Notes under the pieces: model-generated
Databases searched by the model: none
What the model was told of the DNA's origin: nothing
The model's input: only the letters and a program-made list of their open reading frames with translations
Shown: positions 1-6,504 of the stretch, piece by piece
Position numbering within the stretch: position 1 is the first letter of the stretch
Layout of the letters: each line of letters begins with the position of its first letter
Source of the DNA: CAYXVU01 sp964468725
Lineage (GTDB): Bacteria; Acidobacteriota; Blastocatellia; UBA7656
Assembly: GCA_964468725.1 (NCBI GenBank)
Contig: CAYXVU010000226.1
Location: 1 to 9,872, forward strand
Length of the DNA: 9,872 bases
Reading direction: 5' to 3'
Position numbers and translations under genes: made by a program

Positions 1-1
1 G

Positions 2-868
2 AAAGACGACACCGTCGTCGGCAAAACGACGCTCGGTTATTTCCCTGCGACGATGGATATCACGCCCGATGGCAACTTTCTCTACGTCGTCAATTTCAAT
101 CTGCATGGTGATATGGTTGCCTCTTCGGTCTCCATCGTGCTGACCGATGCGATGAAAGAAGTGGCGCGCGTGCCGACCTGCGTGATGCCGCACGGTTCGC
201 GCATCAGCGCGGCGACCGGCAAACAATACTCGGCCTGCATGATGAATGATATGCTCGTCGAACTCGACCTTAACACCCTTAAGGCGGCGCGCCATTTCGT
301 GGTCACCAAAGGCAAGGAGAAAGGCATGCCCGGCTCGCCCGCCGCCCATGCCGCGATGGGGCAGATGAGTCATGACAGCAGCGGGCATGGGTCGGAAGCG
401 CCGAAACCGGGCGATGTCGGCTGCTCGCCTACATGGGCGCAGCCCTCGCTTGACGGCGCATCGGTCTATGTCGCCTGCAACAAGTCGGACGAGATCGTTG
501 AAGTAGATACAGCGACGTGGAGAGTGAAACGCCGACTGGCCGCGCGCGCCGGGGTCTACAACTTGGCGGTTACGAAAAGCAACCGTTTATTGGCCACCAA
601 TAAACGTGACCAGTCGGTTTCAATCTACGATTTGACGACCGGCACAGAGCTTGCGCGCCTAGCGACGAAGCGTAAAGTGCTGCATGGAGTCGTCGTTTCG
701 CCCGATGATCGCTATGCCTTCGTCACCGTCGAAGGCATCGGCTCCGAACCCGGTACCGTCGAAGTGATTGACCTCGCCGCCTTGAAGATCGTCGCTTCGG
801 TTGACGTACCCGAGCAGGCCGCAGGCATTGACTTCTATCACACGGAACCTCCGAAAACGAACCGCTAA
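2..868 (+). CDS. YncE-like beta-propeller protein, 5'-truncated
   Basis: The frame is open from base 2, so the true start lies outside the window. The first ATG inside it (53) falls in the middle of a propeller blade and is unlikely to be the start. About 288 residues are visible. They show repeated blade signatures of the YVTN/YncE type: 'DITPDGNFLYVVN', 'PSLDGASVYVACNKSDEIVEVD', 'LAVTKSNRLLATN' and 'VVSPDDRYAFVT...VEVIDL'. Such seven-blade propellers are usually periplasmic or exported and often bind ligands or sit beside redox enzymes. Their substrate cannot be read from sequence. An unusual loop (about bases 323-391) between two blades is rich in Met and His, with three Met and four His in about 23 residues. 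Four Cys lie nearby (residues 43, 62, 124 and 142 counted from the ATG at 53). Metal or haem contact is possible but not shown. The next gene starts 12 bases after the stop, so co-transcription with the sigma factor is possible. The fold is fairly sure; the function is unknown. Confidence 0.8.
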   Translation, partial: KDDTVVGKTTLGYFPATMDITPDGNFLYVVNFNLHGDMVASSVSIVLTDAMKEVARVPTCVMPHGSRISAATGKQYSACMMNDMLVELDLNTLKAARHFVVTKGKEKGMPGSPAAHAAMGQMSHDSSGHGSEAPKPGDVGCSPTWAQPSLDGASVYVACNKSDEIVEVDTATWRVKRRLAARAGVYNLAVTKSNRLLATNKRDQSVSIYDLTTGTELARLATKRKVLHGVVVSPDDRYAFVTVEGIGSEPGTVEVIDLAALKIVASVDVPEQAAGIDFYHTEPPKTNR

Positions 869-880
869 GGCGAAACCATC

Positions 881-1546
881 GTGCAGTCCGAATCCGACTG
901 CATTGATCCGGTAATCGTGAACGACACGACCATCCAACAGGCACAGGGAAAGAAGGGTTGGGTGCTGACGCAGAGCGCCCTTTGTCGGCTGTTGGCCTGG
1001 CTCGATGGCGAGAGCGATTCCGGCGGTGAGCGATATCTTGAGATGCGTCGCCGACTGGTCGCTTACTTCGACCGCAAAGCTTGTCTTGCGCCGGATGAGT
1101 TGGCCGACGAAACGCTCAATCGGGTGGCGCGGCGGTTGGAAGAAGAGGGCGCGATCACCGACGCGCTGCCCGCACAATACTGCTACATCATTGCCAAGTT
1201 TGTCTTTCTTGAATCGCTGCGTCGGGAAGAACAACGCGCTGTCAGTCTGGATGAGATGCCCGACTCCGGCGAGCGATTGCGCCACCCTGCGAGCCGCGCC
1301 GAAGCCGACGAAGAGAACCGCCGTGCAGAAGACCGACTCAATTGTTTGGAGCGTTGCCTGCGCCAACTGGATGCCGACAACCGTCGGTTGATTACCGAAT
1401 ACTATCAAGGCGAACAACGTGCGAAGATCGAAAACCGCCGACGGCTGGCCGAACAATTCGACATCAGCATCAATGCCTTGAGCATTCGCGCTTGTCGCCT
1501 GCGCGACCGGCTTGAAGCCTGCGTCAGCAAGTGTATGGGGAGTTGA
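881..1546 (+). CDS. ECF-type sigma-70 family RNA polymerase sigma factor
   Basis: The 221-residue protein has the layout of a small (ECF-like) sigma factor. Residues about 50-115 correspond to region 2 ('LADETLNRVARRLEE', then 'YCYIIAKFVFLESLRR'). An acidic linker follows at about 120-150. Residues about 152-216 form region 4, with a helix-turn-helix around 'RRLAEQFDISINALSIRA' for the -35 element. The pattern fits a sigma subfamily that I associate with Acidobacteriota and Planctomycetes and that is often found beside anti-sigma and CHAT genes. It would direct RNA polymerase to a dedicated set of promoters. The start taken is GTG 881, with only a weak purine stretch (aagg) ten bases upstream. 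In-frame GTGs at 917 and 962 are alternatives. The conserved part begins near 'WVLTQSALCRLLAWLD' (residue 27), so the first 25 residues could be absent. Nine Cys, including C155/C159 and C214/C218, are many for a cytoplasmic regulator. The next gene starts 35 bases downstream. Confidence 0.88.
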   Translation: MQSESDCIDPVIVNDTTIQQAQGKKGWVLTQSALCRLLAWLDGESDSGGERYLEMRRRLVAYFDRKACLAPDELADETLNRVARRLEEEGAITDALPAQYCYIIAKFVFLESLRREEQRAVSLDEMPDSGERLRHPASRAEADEENRRAEDRLNCLERCLRQLDADNRRLITEYYQGEQRAKIENRRRLAEQFDISINALSIRACRLRDRLEACVSKCMGS

Positions 1547-1581
1547 GAGGCGAAAGGTTTTCCCGCTTTCGTCTCATCAAG

Positions 1582-2604
1582 ATGGGAGGCTTGATACCCT
1601 TGAGTTCGCGCACCTATGACGATCAACTGATTACCGGCTACTTGCTCGGCTCGCTGACGGCGGAGGAAACCGAGTGGCTGGACGAGTTGAGCCTGACGGA
1701 TGACGATTTCGCAGTGCGTTTGCAGATGGTCGAGAATGATCTGGTGGATGCGTACGTGAAAGATGAGTTATCGGGGCAGATGCGCGACCGTTTCGACGCG
1801 CACTATCTGGCGTCGCCAAAGCGCCGCGAAAAGGTGGCTTTCGCTGCCGAACTACAAAGCCGTCTGAAAAGAGCGCCGATCATCGGGCAGGCCGAATCGC
1901 AAGGCGATGCTTCCCAAATTGTGCCCACTGAGTCGCGCCCTGCCGACCCGCGTGGGATTGGCAACCTGTTTCGGCTTCCCCGCCCACTCTGGCAATGGGG
2001 GTTGGCGACGGCAGCGCTGCTCATACTGGCATTGGGCGGATGGCTGGCGATTGACAATTGGCGATTGCGAAATCGCATCAACCAAACGCTAGCCGAACAG
2101 TCCGAACGCCAACGACGCGAACAACAATTGCAAGCCGAGTTGCAAGCTCAACGCGATGCTGAGGCTGAACGCGAGAAAGAGCTAACCCGCTTGCGAGAAC
2201 AACTGGCACGGATCGAACCCTCCAATGAACCTTCACCCAAGCAGTTGCCGCTGTCAGAGCGGCCTCCCGATGGCAATACGATTGCCCTTGCCTTGACCCC
2301 GCAAACGCGCGGCATCGCCGAGATGGCGAATTTGAGCTTGCCTGCTGAGGCCCATTTCGTGAAACTAGAGCTGGCGCTGGAGCCGACAGAGTTCACACAC
2401 TATCGTGCCGAACTGGTCGGCCAAGCCAATCAAGTCATCTGGAGAAGTGGGAAGGTGCGCGCGACAAACGCAGGCAAGTCTCTTGTCCTGACCGTACGCG
2501 CCAACCTGTTGAACGAGCAGCGTTATCAAGTCAACGTCTACGGTATCTCTCCCACCGGAGCCGCCACGATCATCAGCAGCTATCCGTTTCGGGTTGTGAA
2601 GTAA
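1582..2604 (+). CDS. Single-pass membrane anti-sigma-factor-like protein
   Basis: The protein has 340 residues from ATG 1582. Residues about 15-95 are a helical acidic domain with the pattern 'ITGYLLGSLTAEETEWLDEL...VENDLVDAYVKDELS...RFDAHYLASPKRREKV'. This resembles the N-terminal domain of anti-sigma-like proteins encoded beside such sigma factors. It has no Cys and so lacks the zinc-binding HxxxCxxC motif of ZAS anti-sigma factors. A hydrophobic segment (about 136-156, 'WGLATAALLILALGGWLAI') is the single membrane span. Residues about 160-212 are a Gln/Glu/Arg-rich coiled coil. After a Pro-rich hinge, residues about 232-340 form a beta-rich domain ending '...SYPFRVVK'. The expected topology is sigma-binding domain in the cytoplasm, and coiled coil plus beta domain in the periplasm. 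The inferred role is to hold the neighbouring sigma factor at the membrane and release it on an outside signal. The sigma-binding function comes from family resemblance and position, not from a catalytic motif. TTG 1600 is an alternative start. Confidence 0.75.
   Translation: MGGLIPLSSRTYDDQLITGYLLGSLTAEETEWLDELSLTDDDFAVRLQMVENDLVDAYVKDELSGQMRDRFDAHYLASPKRREKVAFAAELQSRLKRAPIIGQAESQGDASQIVPTESRPADPRGIGNLFRLPRPLWQWGLATAALLILALGGWLAIDNWRLRNRINQTLAEQSERQRREQQLQAELQAQRDAEAEREKELTRLREQLARIEPSNEPSPKQLPLSERPPDGNTIALALTPQTRGIAEMANLSLPAEAHFVKLELALEPTEFTHYRAELVGQANQVIWRSGKVRATNAGKSLVLTVRANLLNEQRYQVNVYGISPTGAATIISSYPFRVVK
1584..1589 (+). promoter_or_regulatory. Shine-Dalgarno-like GGGAGG that may set an alternative TTG start
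   Basis: GGGAGG lies just inside the anti-sigma-like frame, immediately after ATG 1582 and ten bases before an in-frame TTG at 1600. No comparable ribosome binding site sits at the usual distance before ATG 1582. The real start may therefore be TTG 1600, giving 334 residues starting MSSRTYDDQL. All recognisable domain sequence lies downstream of both candidates. Confidence 0.4.
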
Positions 2605-2650
2605 ATTGACTCGGTTGATGGCTTTCGCACAACCCGCGCCTTTCGGATAT

Positions 2651-2691
2651 GGGAGGAGTCTCATATGACCAGCCATAAGGAGTGTCGTATG
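2651..2691 (+). promoter_or_regulatory. Doubled ribosome binding site and start of the CHAT gene
   Basis: GGGAGGAG (2651-2658) stands six bases before ATG 2665. A second core, AAGGAG (2677-2682), stands six bases before ATG 2689. The two ATGs are in the same frame, 24 bases apart, so both could be used. They would give proteins differing by eight N-terminal residues (MTSHKECR) ahead of the signal peptide. Confidence 0.6.
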
Positions 2692-5600
2692 CGCGCAGAT
2701 GCGTCGCCGATGCGAGCGAGGCGGCAAAACGGTCGGAGGCATCTCTTTTGCTTCGCGGCTCTGTGCCTGCTGTTGACGACCTGCGCATTCACCATCCGCG
2801 CTGTCGAAGCGTTCACTCCACCCGTATCGTCAGGCCAAGCCGGTTCACAGGCCACACACGAGATCACAATTCTCGAAGCAGACAAGCCGCTCGTCCGCGA
2901 AATTACTGGCGGGCAGGAGCACTCCTATCAGATCACGCTCGCACAGGGCCAATATGCAAAAATCATCGTCGAACAGCGGGGCATAGATGTCATCGCTTGG
3001 TTGTTGAAAGTGGTGAAGGATATCACCGGCGCTTTCGATAAAGAGTTGCGCAGTCAAGGAGAAGAAGAGATTGCGCTGGTTGCCGAAACGGCTGGCAGTT
3101 TCACGATTATCGTGGAGCCTTCTTCCAACCGCGCGCCGACCGGCAGCTATGCGATTCGCGTGGCCGAGATTCGCGCCGCCACCGAAAATGACCGGTTGCT
3201 CTACGAAGCCTGTCAGCTCAAATTCGCATCCGATCAGGCTGATGCTGACGGGCAGTATGACGAGGTGCGGCGGTGCCTTGACCGCGCATTAACCATCAGC
3301 GAGCAGGTTGTCGGCAAGGAAGACCGTTTTCTCATCACCCTGCTGCTCGATTTGGCCGAATACTACGACGATAGACAAGACTTCGTGAAGGCGCTGGCCT
3401 ATGCCGAGCGTGCCTTTGCCATCGCCGAGAAAGTTTTAGGCGCGGAACATCCGCAGACCCTGATGGTCATTAACAAGTTGGCTTGGCTGAATAATCAAAT
3501 GAACGACATCGTGAAAGCCGAACGGCTGGCACAACGCTCCGTTGAAGTGGCGCAAAGAACGCTCGGCCCGGAGCATCAGTTTGTGGCCGACTGCCTGCAT
3601 ACGCGCTCGCAGACGATCAATGATCTGAAACAGAAAGAACAGATGCTCCTGCAAGCGCTGGCGATTGCCGACAAGGCTTATGGCGAGCAACATCCCACTT
3701 ACCAAGCGATCTTGATTGATCTGGGTGTCGTCTATACGGATCAGGGCGATTATCAACAAGCCGAACATTTCTTGCTGCGCGCCCAAGCAGTTTTTGAACA
3801 GTTCAAAAAACCGGGCAACCTCACGCAGGTTATTCTCCTCAACAATCTCGGCAGAATCGCCCGCGAACGCAAAGACTACGTCAAAGCGGAAGAGAATTAT
3901 CGGCAGGCCCGCACCATCGTTGAGAAAGCTTTCGGGGCTGACAATCCGCGTCTGGCCATCATTTTGAATAATCTCGCCAACATCTATCGCGCCAAAGGCG
4001 AGTATGCCAAATCGCTGGACGCGCACCTGCGCGTGCTGCGCATCTCGGAAGTCAGGCGCGGCCCCTATCATCCGTTGACCTTGCTCTCGTTAGGCAACAT
4101 CGCCAAAACCTACGCCGCGCAAGGCAGTCTGGCCGAAGCCATCAAATACCAAGCGCGTGCTGATGCGGTGATCGAACGCAATATCGCCATGAATCTGGCT
4201 ATCGGCTCTGAACGCCAGAAACTGTCCTATCTCAACAGCGTCGCCGAACGTACGGATCGCACGATCTCGCTCAGCGCCAACCTTGCGCCACAGAACGAAA
4301 CCGCCAGCGCGTTGGCCGCTCTCGTCCTGTTGCAACGCAAAGGGCGATTGCTGGATGCCATGTCCGCCAGCTTTGCCTCTCTCAGACAACGCGCCAGCGC
4401 CGAAGAGCAACGTTTGCTCGAACAATACAACGAAACCTCCGGGCAACTCGCCCGCCTCGTTCTGAATGGGCCGCAGAAGCTCGCCTTGGAAGAGCATCAG
4501 AACCGAGTCAGAGAATTGGAAGCGCGCAAAGAGCAACTCGAAGCCGACATTAGTCGGCGCAGCGCCGAGTTTCGCGCCGCCGCGCAACCCGTTACCCTGG
4601 CTGCCGTGCAAACGGCAATCCCTGCCGACGCCGCCTTGATCGAATTCGCCATCTATCGCCCGTTCGACCCGAAAGCCGAAAGTAACAGCGAAGCCTATGG
4701 CGAGCCGCATTACATTGCTTATGTTCTGCGTCAAACCGGCGAGGTGCGATGGCGCGACCTCGGCGATATGAGAACGCTTGACCAGAGCATTGACGCGCTT
4801 CGTCAGACGCTCGGTGATCCGCGTCGCCGCGAGGTGCGCGACCGAGCGCGCGCCGTTGATGCCGTCGTGATGCAACCGCTTCGCCCGCTGCTCGGCGATG
4901 CTAAACAACTGCTCATTTCGCCCGATGGGGCGCTCAATCTGATTCCCTTCGAAGCGTTGGCAGATGAGCAAGGGCGCTACTTGATTCAGCGCTATTCATT
5001 TGCTTACCTGACGACGGGGCGCGATCTGTTGCGCATGCAGGTTGAGAGAGCGGGACAGCAGACCTCGACGATTATTGCCGACCCGGCGTTCGGCGAACCG
5101 GCGTCGGCCAACGCCATAGAGAGCGCCGAGTTGGGCAGGCGCTCGTCCGCTGCGCTTCGCGCCAGCGTCACCAATGCAACCGATTTGTCGAACGTTTACT
5201 TTGCGCCGCTTGCCAACACAATTCGGGAAGCCCGCGCCATCCAGTCGCTGTTTCCCGATAGCCAAGTGTTGACGGGGCAACAAGCCACCGAACAATCGCT
5301 CAAACGGAGCGTTGCGCCGCGCGTTCTGCACATCGCCACGCATGGCTTCTTCCTAACCGACACACCGCCTACCGGCGAGGTGCGCGGCACTCGCGCCATC
5401 AATGCTCGTGCGAAGATCGAAAACCCGTTGCTGCGGTCGGGCTTGGCGTTGGCAGGCGCGAACGTGCAAAAGCAGAGCGGTGAAGACGGTATTTTGACGG
5501 CATTGGAAGCCTCGGGCTTGAATCTGTGGGGCACCAAACTCGTTACCCTTTCTGCTTGCGACACCGGGCTTGGAGAGGTCAAAAACGGCGAAGGCGTCTA

Positions 5601-5850
5601 TGGCTTGCGTCGCGCCTTCGTGTTAGCCGGAGCGGAAACCCTGGTGATGAGCCTATGGCCGGTGAGCGATTATGTGACCCACGAGTTGATGATCAGCTAC
5701 TATCAAAACTTGAAACTCGGACGCGGGCGCGGAGCCGCGCTCCGGCAGGTACAACTCAGTATGCTCAAGCGCAAAGGGCGTGAGCATCCCTTCTATTGGG
5801 CGAGTTTCATTCAAGCGGGCGAATGGGCTAGTCTCGACGGCAAACGGTAA
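2665..5850 (+). CDS. Secreted TPR-CHAT caspase-like peptidase
   Basis: The protein has 1061 residues from ATG 2665. An Arg-rich stretch (18-25) and a hydrophobic core (27-44) form a Sec signal peptide with likely cleavage after 'AVEA' (49). Residues about 65-168 resemble a PPC-type beta-sandwich ('GGQEHSYQITLAQGQYAKIIV', ending 'GSYAIRVAEI'). Residues about 177-507 hold seven to eight TPRs of the kinesin-light-chain/NPHP3 type, several separated by G-x-x-H/N-P ('LGAEHP', 'YGEQHP', 'FGADNP'). Residues about 570-640 form a Glu/Arg-rich coiled coil. Residues about 650-1058 are the CHAT domain, including 'LLISPDGALNLIPFEAL'. Both catalytic residues are present: His893 in 'IATHGFF' and Cys965 in 'LSACDTGLG'. 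CHAT domains belong to the clan CD cysteine peptidases (caspase/separase relatives), so an active peptidase is expected. Its target is unknown, and the TPRs probably bind partner proteins. The gene follows the anti-sigma-like gene by 60 bases and its product would sit on the same side of the membrane as the beta domain of that protein. No clear terminator follows directly. Confidence 0.92.
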   Translation: MTSHKECRMRADASPMRARRQNGRRHLFCFAALCLLLTTCAFTIRAVEAFTPPVSSGQAGSQATHEITILEADKPLVREITGGQEHSYQITLAQGQYAKIIVEQRGIDVIAWLLKVVKDITGAFDKELRSQGEEEIALVAETAGSFTIIVEPSSNRAPTGSYAIRVAEIRAATENDRLLYEACQLKFASDQADADGQYDEVRRCLDRALTISEQVVGKEDRFLITLLLDLAEYYDDRQDFVKALAYAERAFAIAEKVLGAEHPQTLMVINKLAWLNNQMNDIVKAERLAQRSVEVAQRTLGPEHQFVADCLHTRSQTINDLKQKEQMLLQALAIADKAYGEQHPTYQAILIDLGVVYTDQGDYQQAEHFLLRAQAVFEQFKKPGNLTQVILLNNLGRIARERKDYVKAEENYRQARTIVEKAFGADNPRLAIILNNLANIYRAKGEYAKSLDAHLRVLRISEVRRGPYHPLTLLSLGNIAKTYAAQGSLAEAIKYQARADAVIERNIAMNLAIGSERQKLSYLNSVAERTDRTISLSANLAPQNETASALAALVLLQRKGRLLDAMSASFASLRQRASAEEQRLLEQYNETSGQLARLVLNGPQKLALEEHQNRVRELEARKEQLEADISRRSAEFRAAAQPVTLAAVQTAIPADAALIEFAIYRPFDPKAESNSEAYGEPHYIAYVLRQTGEVRWRDLGDMRTLDQSIDALRQTLGDPRRREVRDRARAVDAVVMQPLRPLLGDAKQLLISPDGALNLIPFEALADEQGRYLIQRYSFAYLTTGRDLLRMQVERAGQQTSTIIADPAFGEPASANAIESAELGRRSSAALRASVTNATDLSNVYFAPLANTIREARAIQSLFPDSQVLTGQQATEQSLKRSVAPRVLHIATHGFFLTDTPPTGEVRGTRAINARAKIENPLLRSGLALAGANVQKQSGEDGILTALEASGLNLWGTKLVTLSACDTGLGEVKNGEGVYGLRRAFVLAGAETLVMSLWPVSDYVTHELMISYYQNLKLGRGRGAALRQVQLSMLKRKGREHPFYWASFIQAGEWASLDGKR

Positions 5851-6190
5851 CGGCCACCGACGGCCACGCGGATTTCTGACGCACCTACGCTTCTATGGTT
5901 ATCGTAACCGTGCCGGACATTGGATACGCAGAGAGACTTCGTTTGCTCTTCGCATCTTCGCAGCCAATTATCCGTTGCCTTATGAAAATCGGGCGCTGGC
6001 TGCTTTCCCTACCCTCTTTTGACACCGGCCATCACAAGAAACTTTCCTCCGGCTGAAATGTTTTCAGGGAAACATCTTATCAACATGAAGTGCCGACGCG
6101 ACGTCAGGCTATGTCGCAACGGTTGGACGCAGTTTGCGAATCGGAGAAAGCCATCGTGAAACTCTTATACCGAGTTACAAATCAATCTGA

Positions 6191-6322
6191 TACGGAATTG
6201 CAAAACAAGATGAGACATCTTCGTTGAGCGGCGGTCTCTGACCGCCTCCCTAGCCTTCAGTAACGGCGGTCAAAGACCGCCGCTCAACAGCGTTTTCTCA
6301 TTTTGTTGAGCAATTCAGTATT
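6191..6322. repeat. 132-base MITE-like imperfect inverted repeat with nested palindromes
   Basis: The left arm 6191-6247 and right arm 6266-6322 are inverted copies of 57 bases, matching at 47 positions by hand alignment, around an 18-base centre (6248-6265). Both outer ends read ATAC-N-GAATTGC inward (11 of 12 match). The inner 23 bases match at 22 positions. Each inner arm is itself a perfect palindrome: GGCGGTC-TCT-GACCGCC (6231-6247) and GGCGGTC-AAA-GACCGCC (6266-6282). In the left arm AAGATG-AGA-CATCTT (6208-6222) adds a third small hairpin not kept on the right. No coding sequence lies inside. The layout fits a miniature inverted-repeat transposable element or a REP/BIME-like extragenic repeat. 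It could also act as a transcription barrier between its neighbours. No clear target-site duplication was found. Confidence 0.7.
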
Positions 6323-6490
6323 ACTTCACGCGCTCAGGATTCCGAAACGCAAAAGGTAGAAACAGATTATTCGAAACCATCAGTCAGGTGGCGTTCGCCC
6401 TTGCCAACCTCCTCACCGCTGGAGACGCGAGTTCATCTTCACTCGCCCTGCACAAGGGGCACTGCAGAGGACGCCTGCACGATATCTTGC

Positions 6491-6497
6491 GAAGGAG
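6491..6497 (+). promoter_or_regulatory. Shine-Dalgarno GAAGGAG fixing the start at ATG 6505
   Basis: GAAGGAG lies seven bases before ATG 6505, which opens directly into a signal peptide. The frame extends upstream to a GTG at 6388, but that stretch has no ribosome binding site and would bury the signal peptide. A nearby ATG at 6500 is out of frame. Confidence 0.75.
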
Positions 6498-6504
6498 AAA
6501 TGTT

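Larger units (their letters stand above)
5851..6504. other. Long non-coding gap between the CHAT and glycine-rich protein genes
   Basis: There is no convincing gene in these 654 bases. An open frame that begins inside the end of the CHAT gene and runs to 6022 has no ribosome binding site and a composition unlike a protein. Near the CHAT stop, CGGCCAC occurs twice (5851-5857 and 5861-5867). A small hairpin at 5897-5909 (GGTTA-TCG-TAACC) lacks a U-tract. Another at 6058-6075 (ATGTTT, six-base loop, AAACAT) is weak. The main content is the inverted-repeat element at 6191-6322. The promoter of the following gene should lie between the element and 6490, but I cannot identify a convincing -35/-10 pair. 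Confidence 0.6.

Noticed and set aside
844..880. GGAAC at 844-848 as an ECF-type -35 element for the sigma gene
   Set aside because: It lies inside the preceding coding sequence, only 37 bases before the start, and no matching -10 element is visible at the right distance.
659..1456. A 265-codon open frame on the minus strand
   Set aside because: It overlaps both the propeller and sigma genes, which have clear family motifs on the + strand.
1531..1581. GTG 1531 as the start of the anti-sigma-like gene
   Set aside because: It would overlap the sigma gene by 16 bases, has no ribosome binding site, and adds residues with no family resemblance.
4090..4971. A 293-codon open frame on the minus strand
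   Set aside because: It lies wholly within the CHAT gene, whose domains continue unbroken across it; no ribosome binding site or domain was seen.
5897..5909. Hairpin GGTTA-TCG-TAACC as terminator of the CHAT operon
   Set aside because: Only five base pairs and no U-tract; such short stems are expected by chance.
5780..6022. An 80-codon open frame on the + strand overlapping the end of the CHAT gene
   Set aside because: No Shine-Dalgarno sequence, overlaps the CHAT coding end out of frame, and the product resembles no protein pattern.
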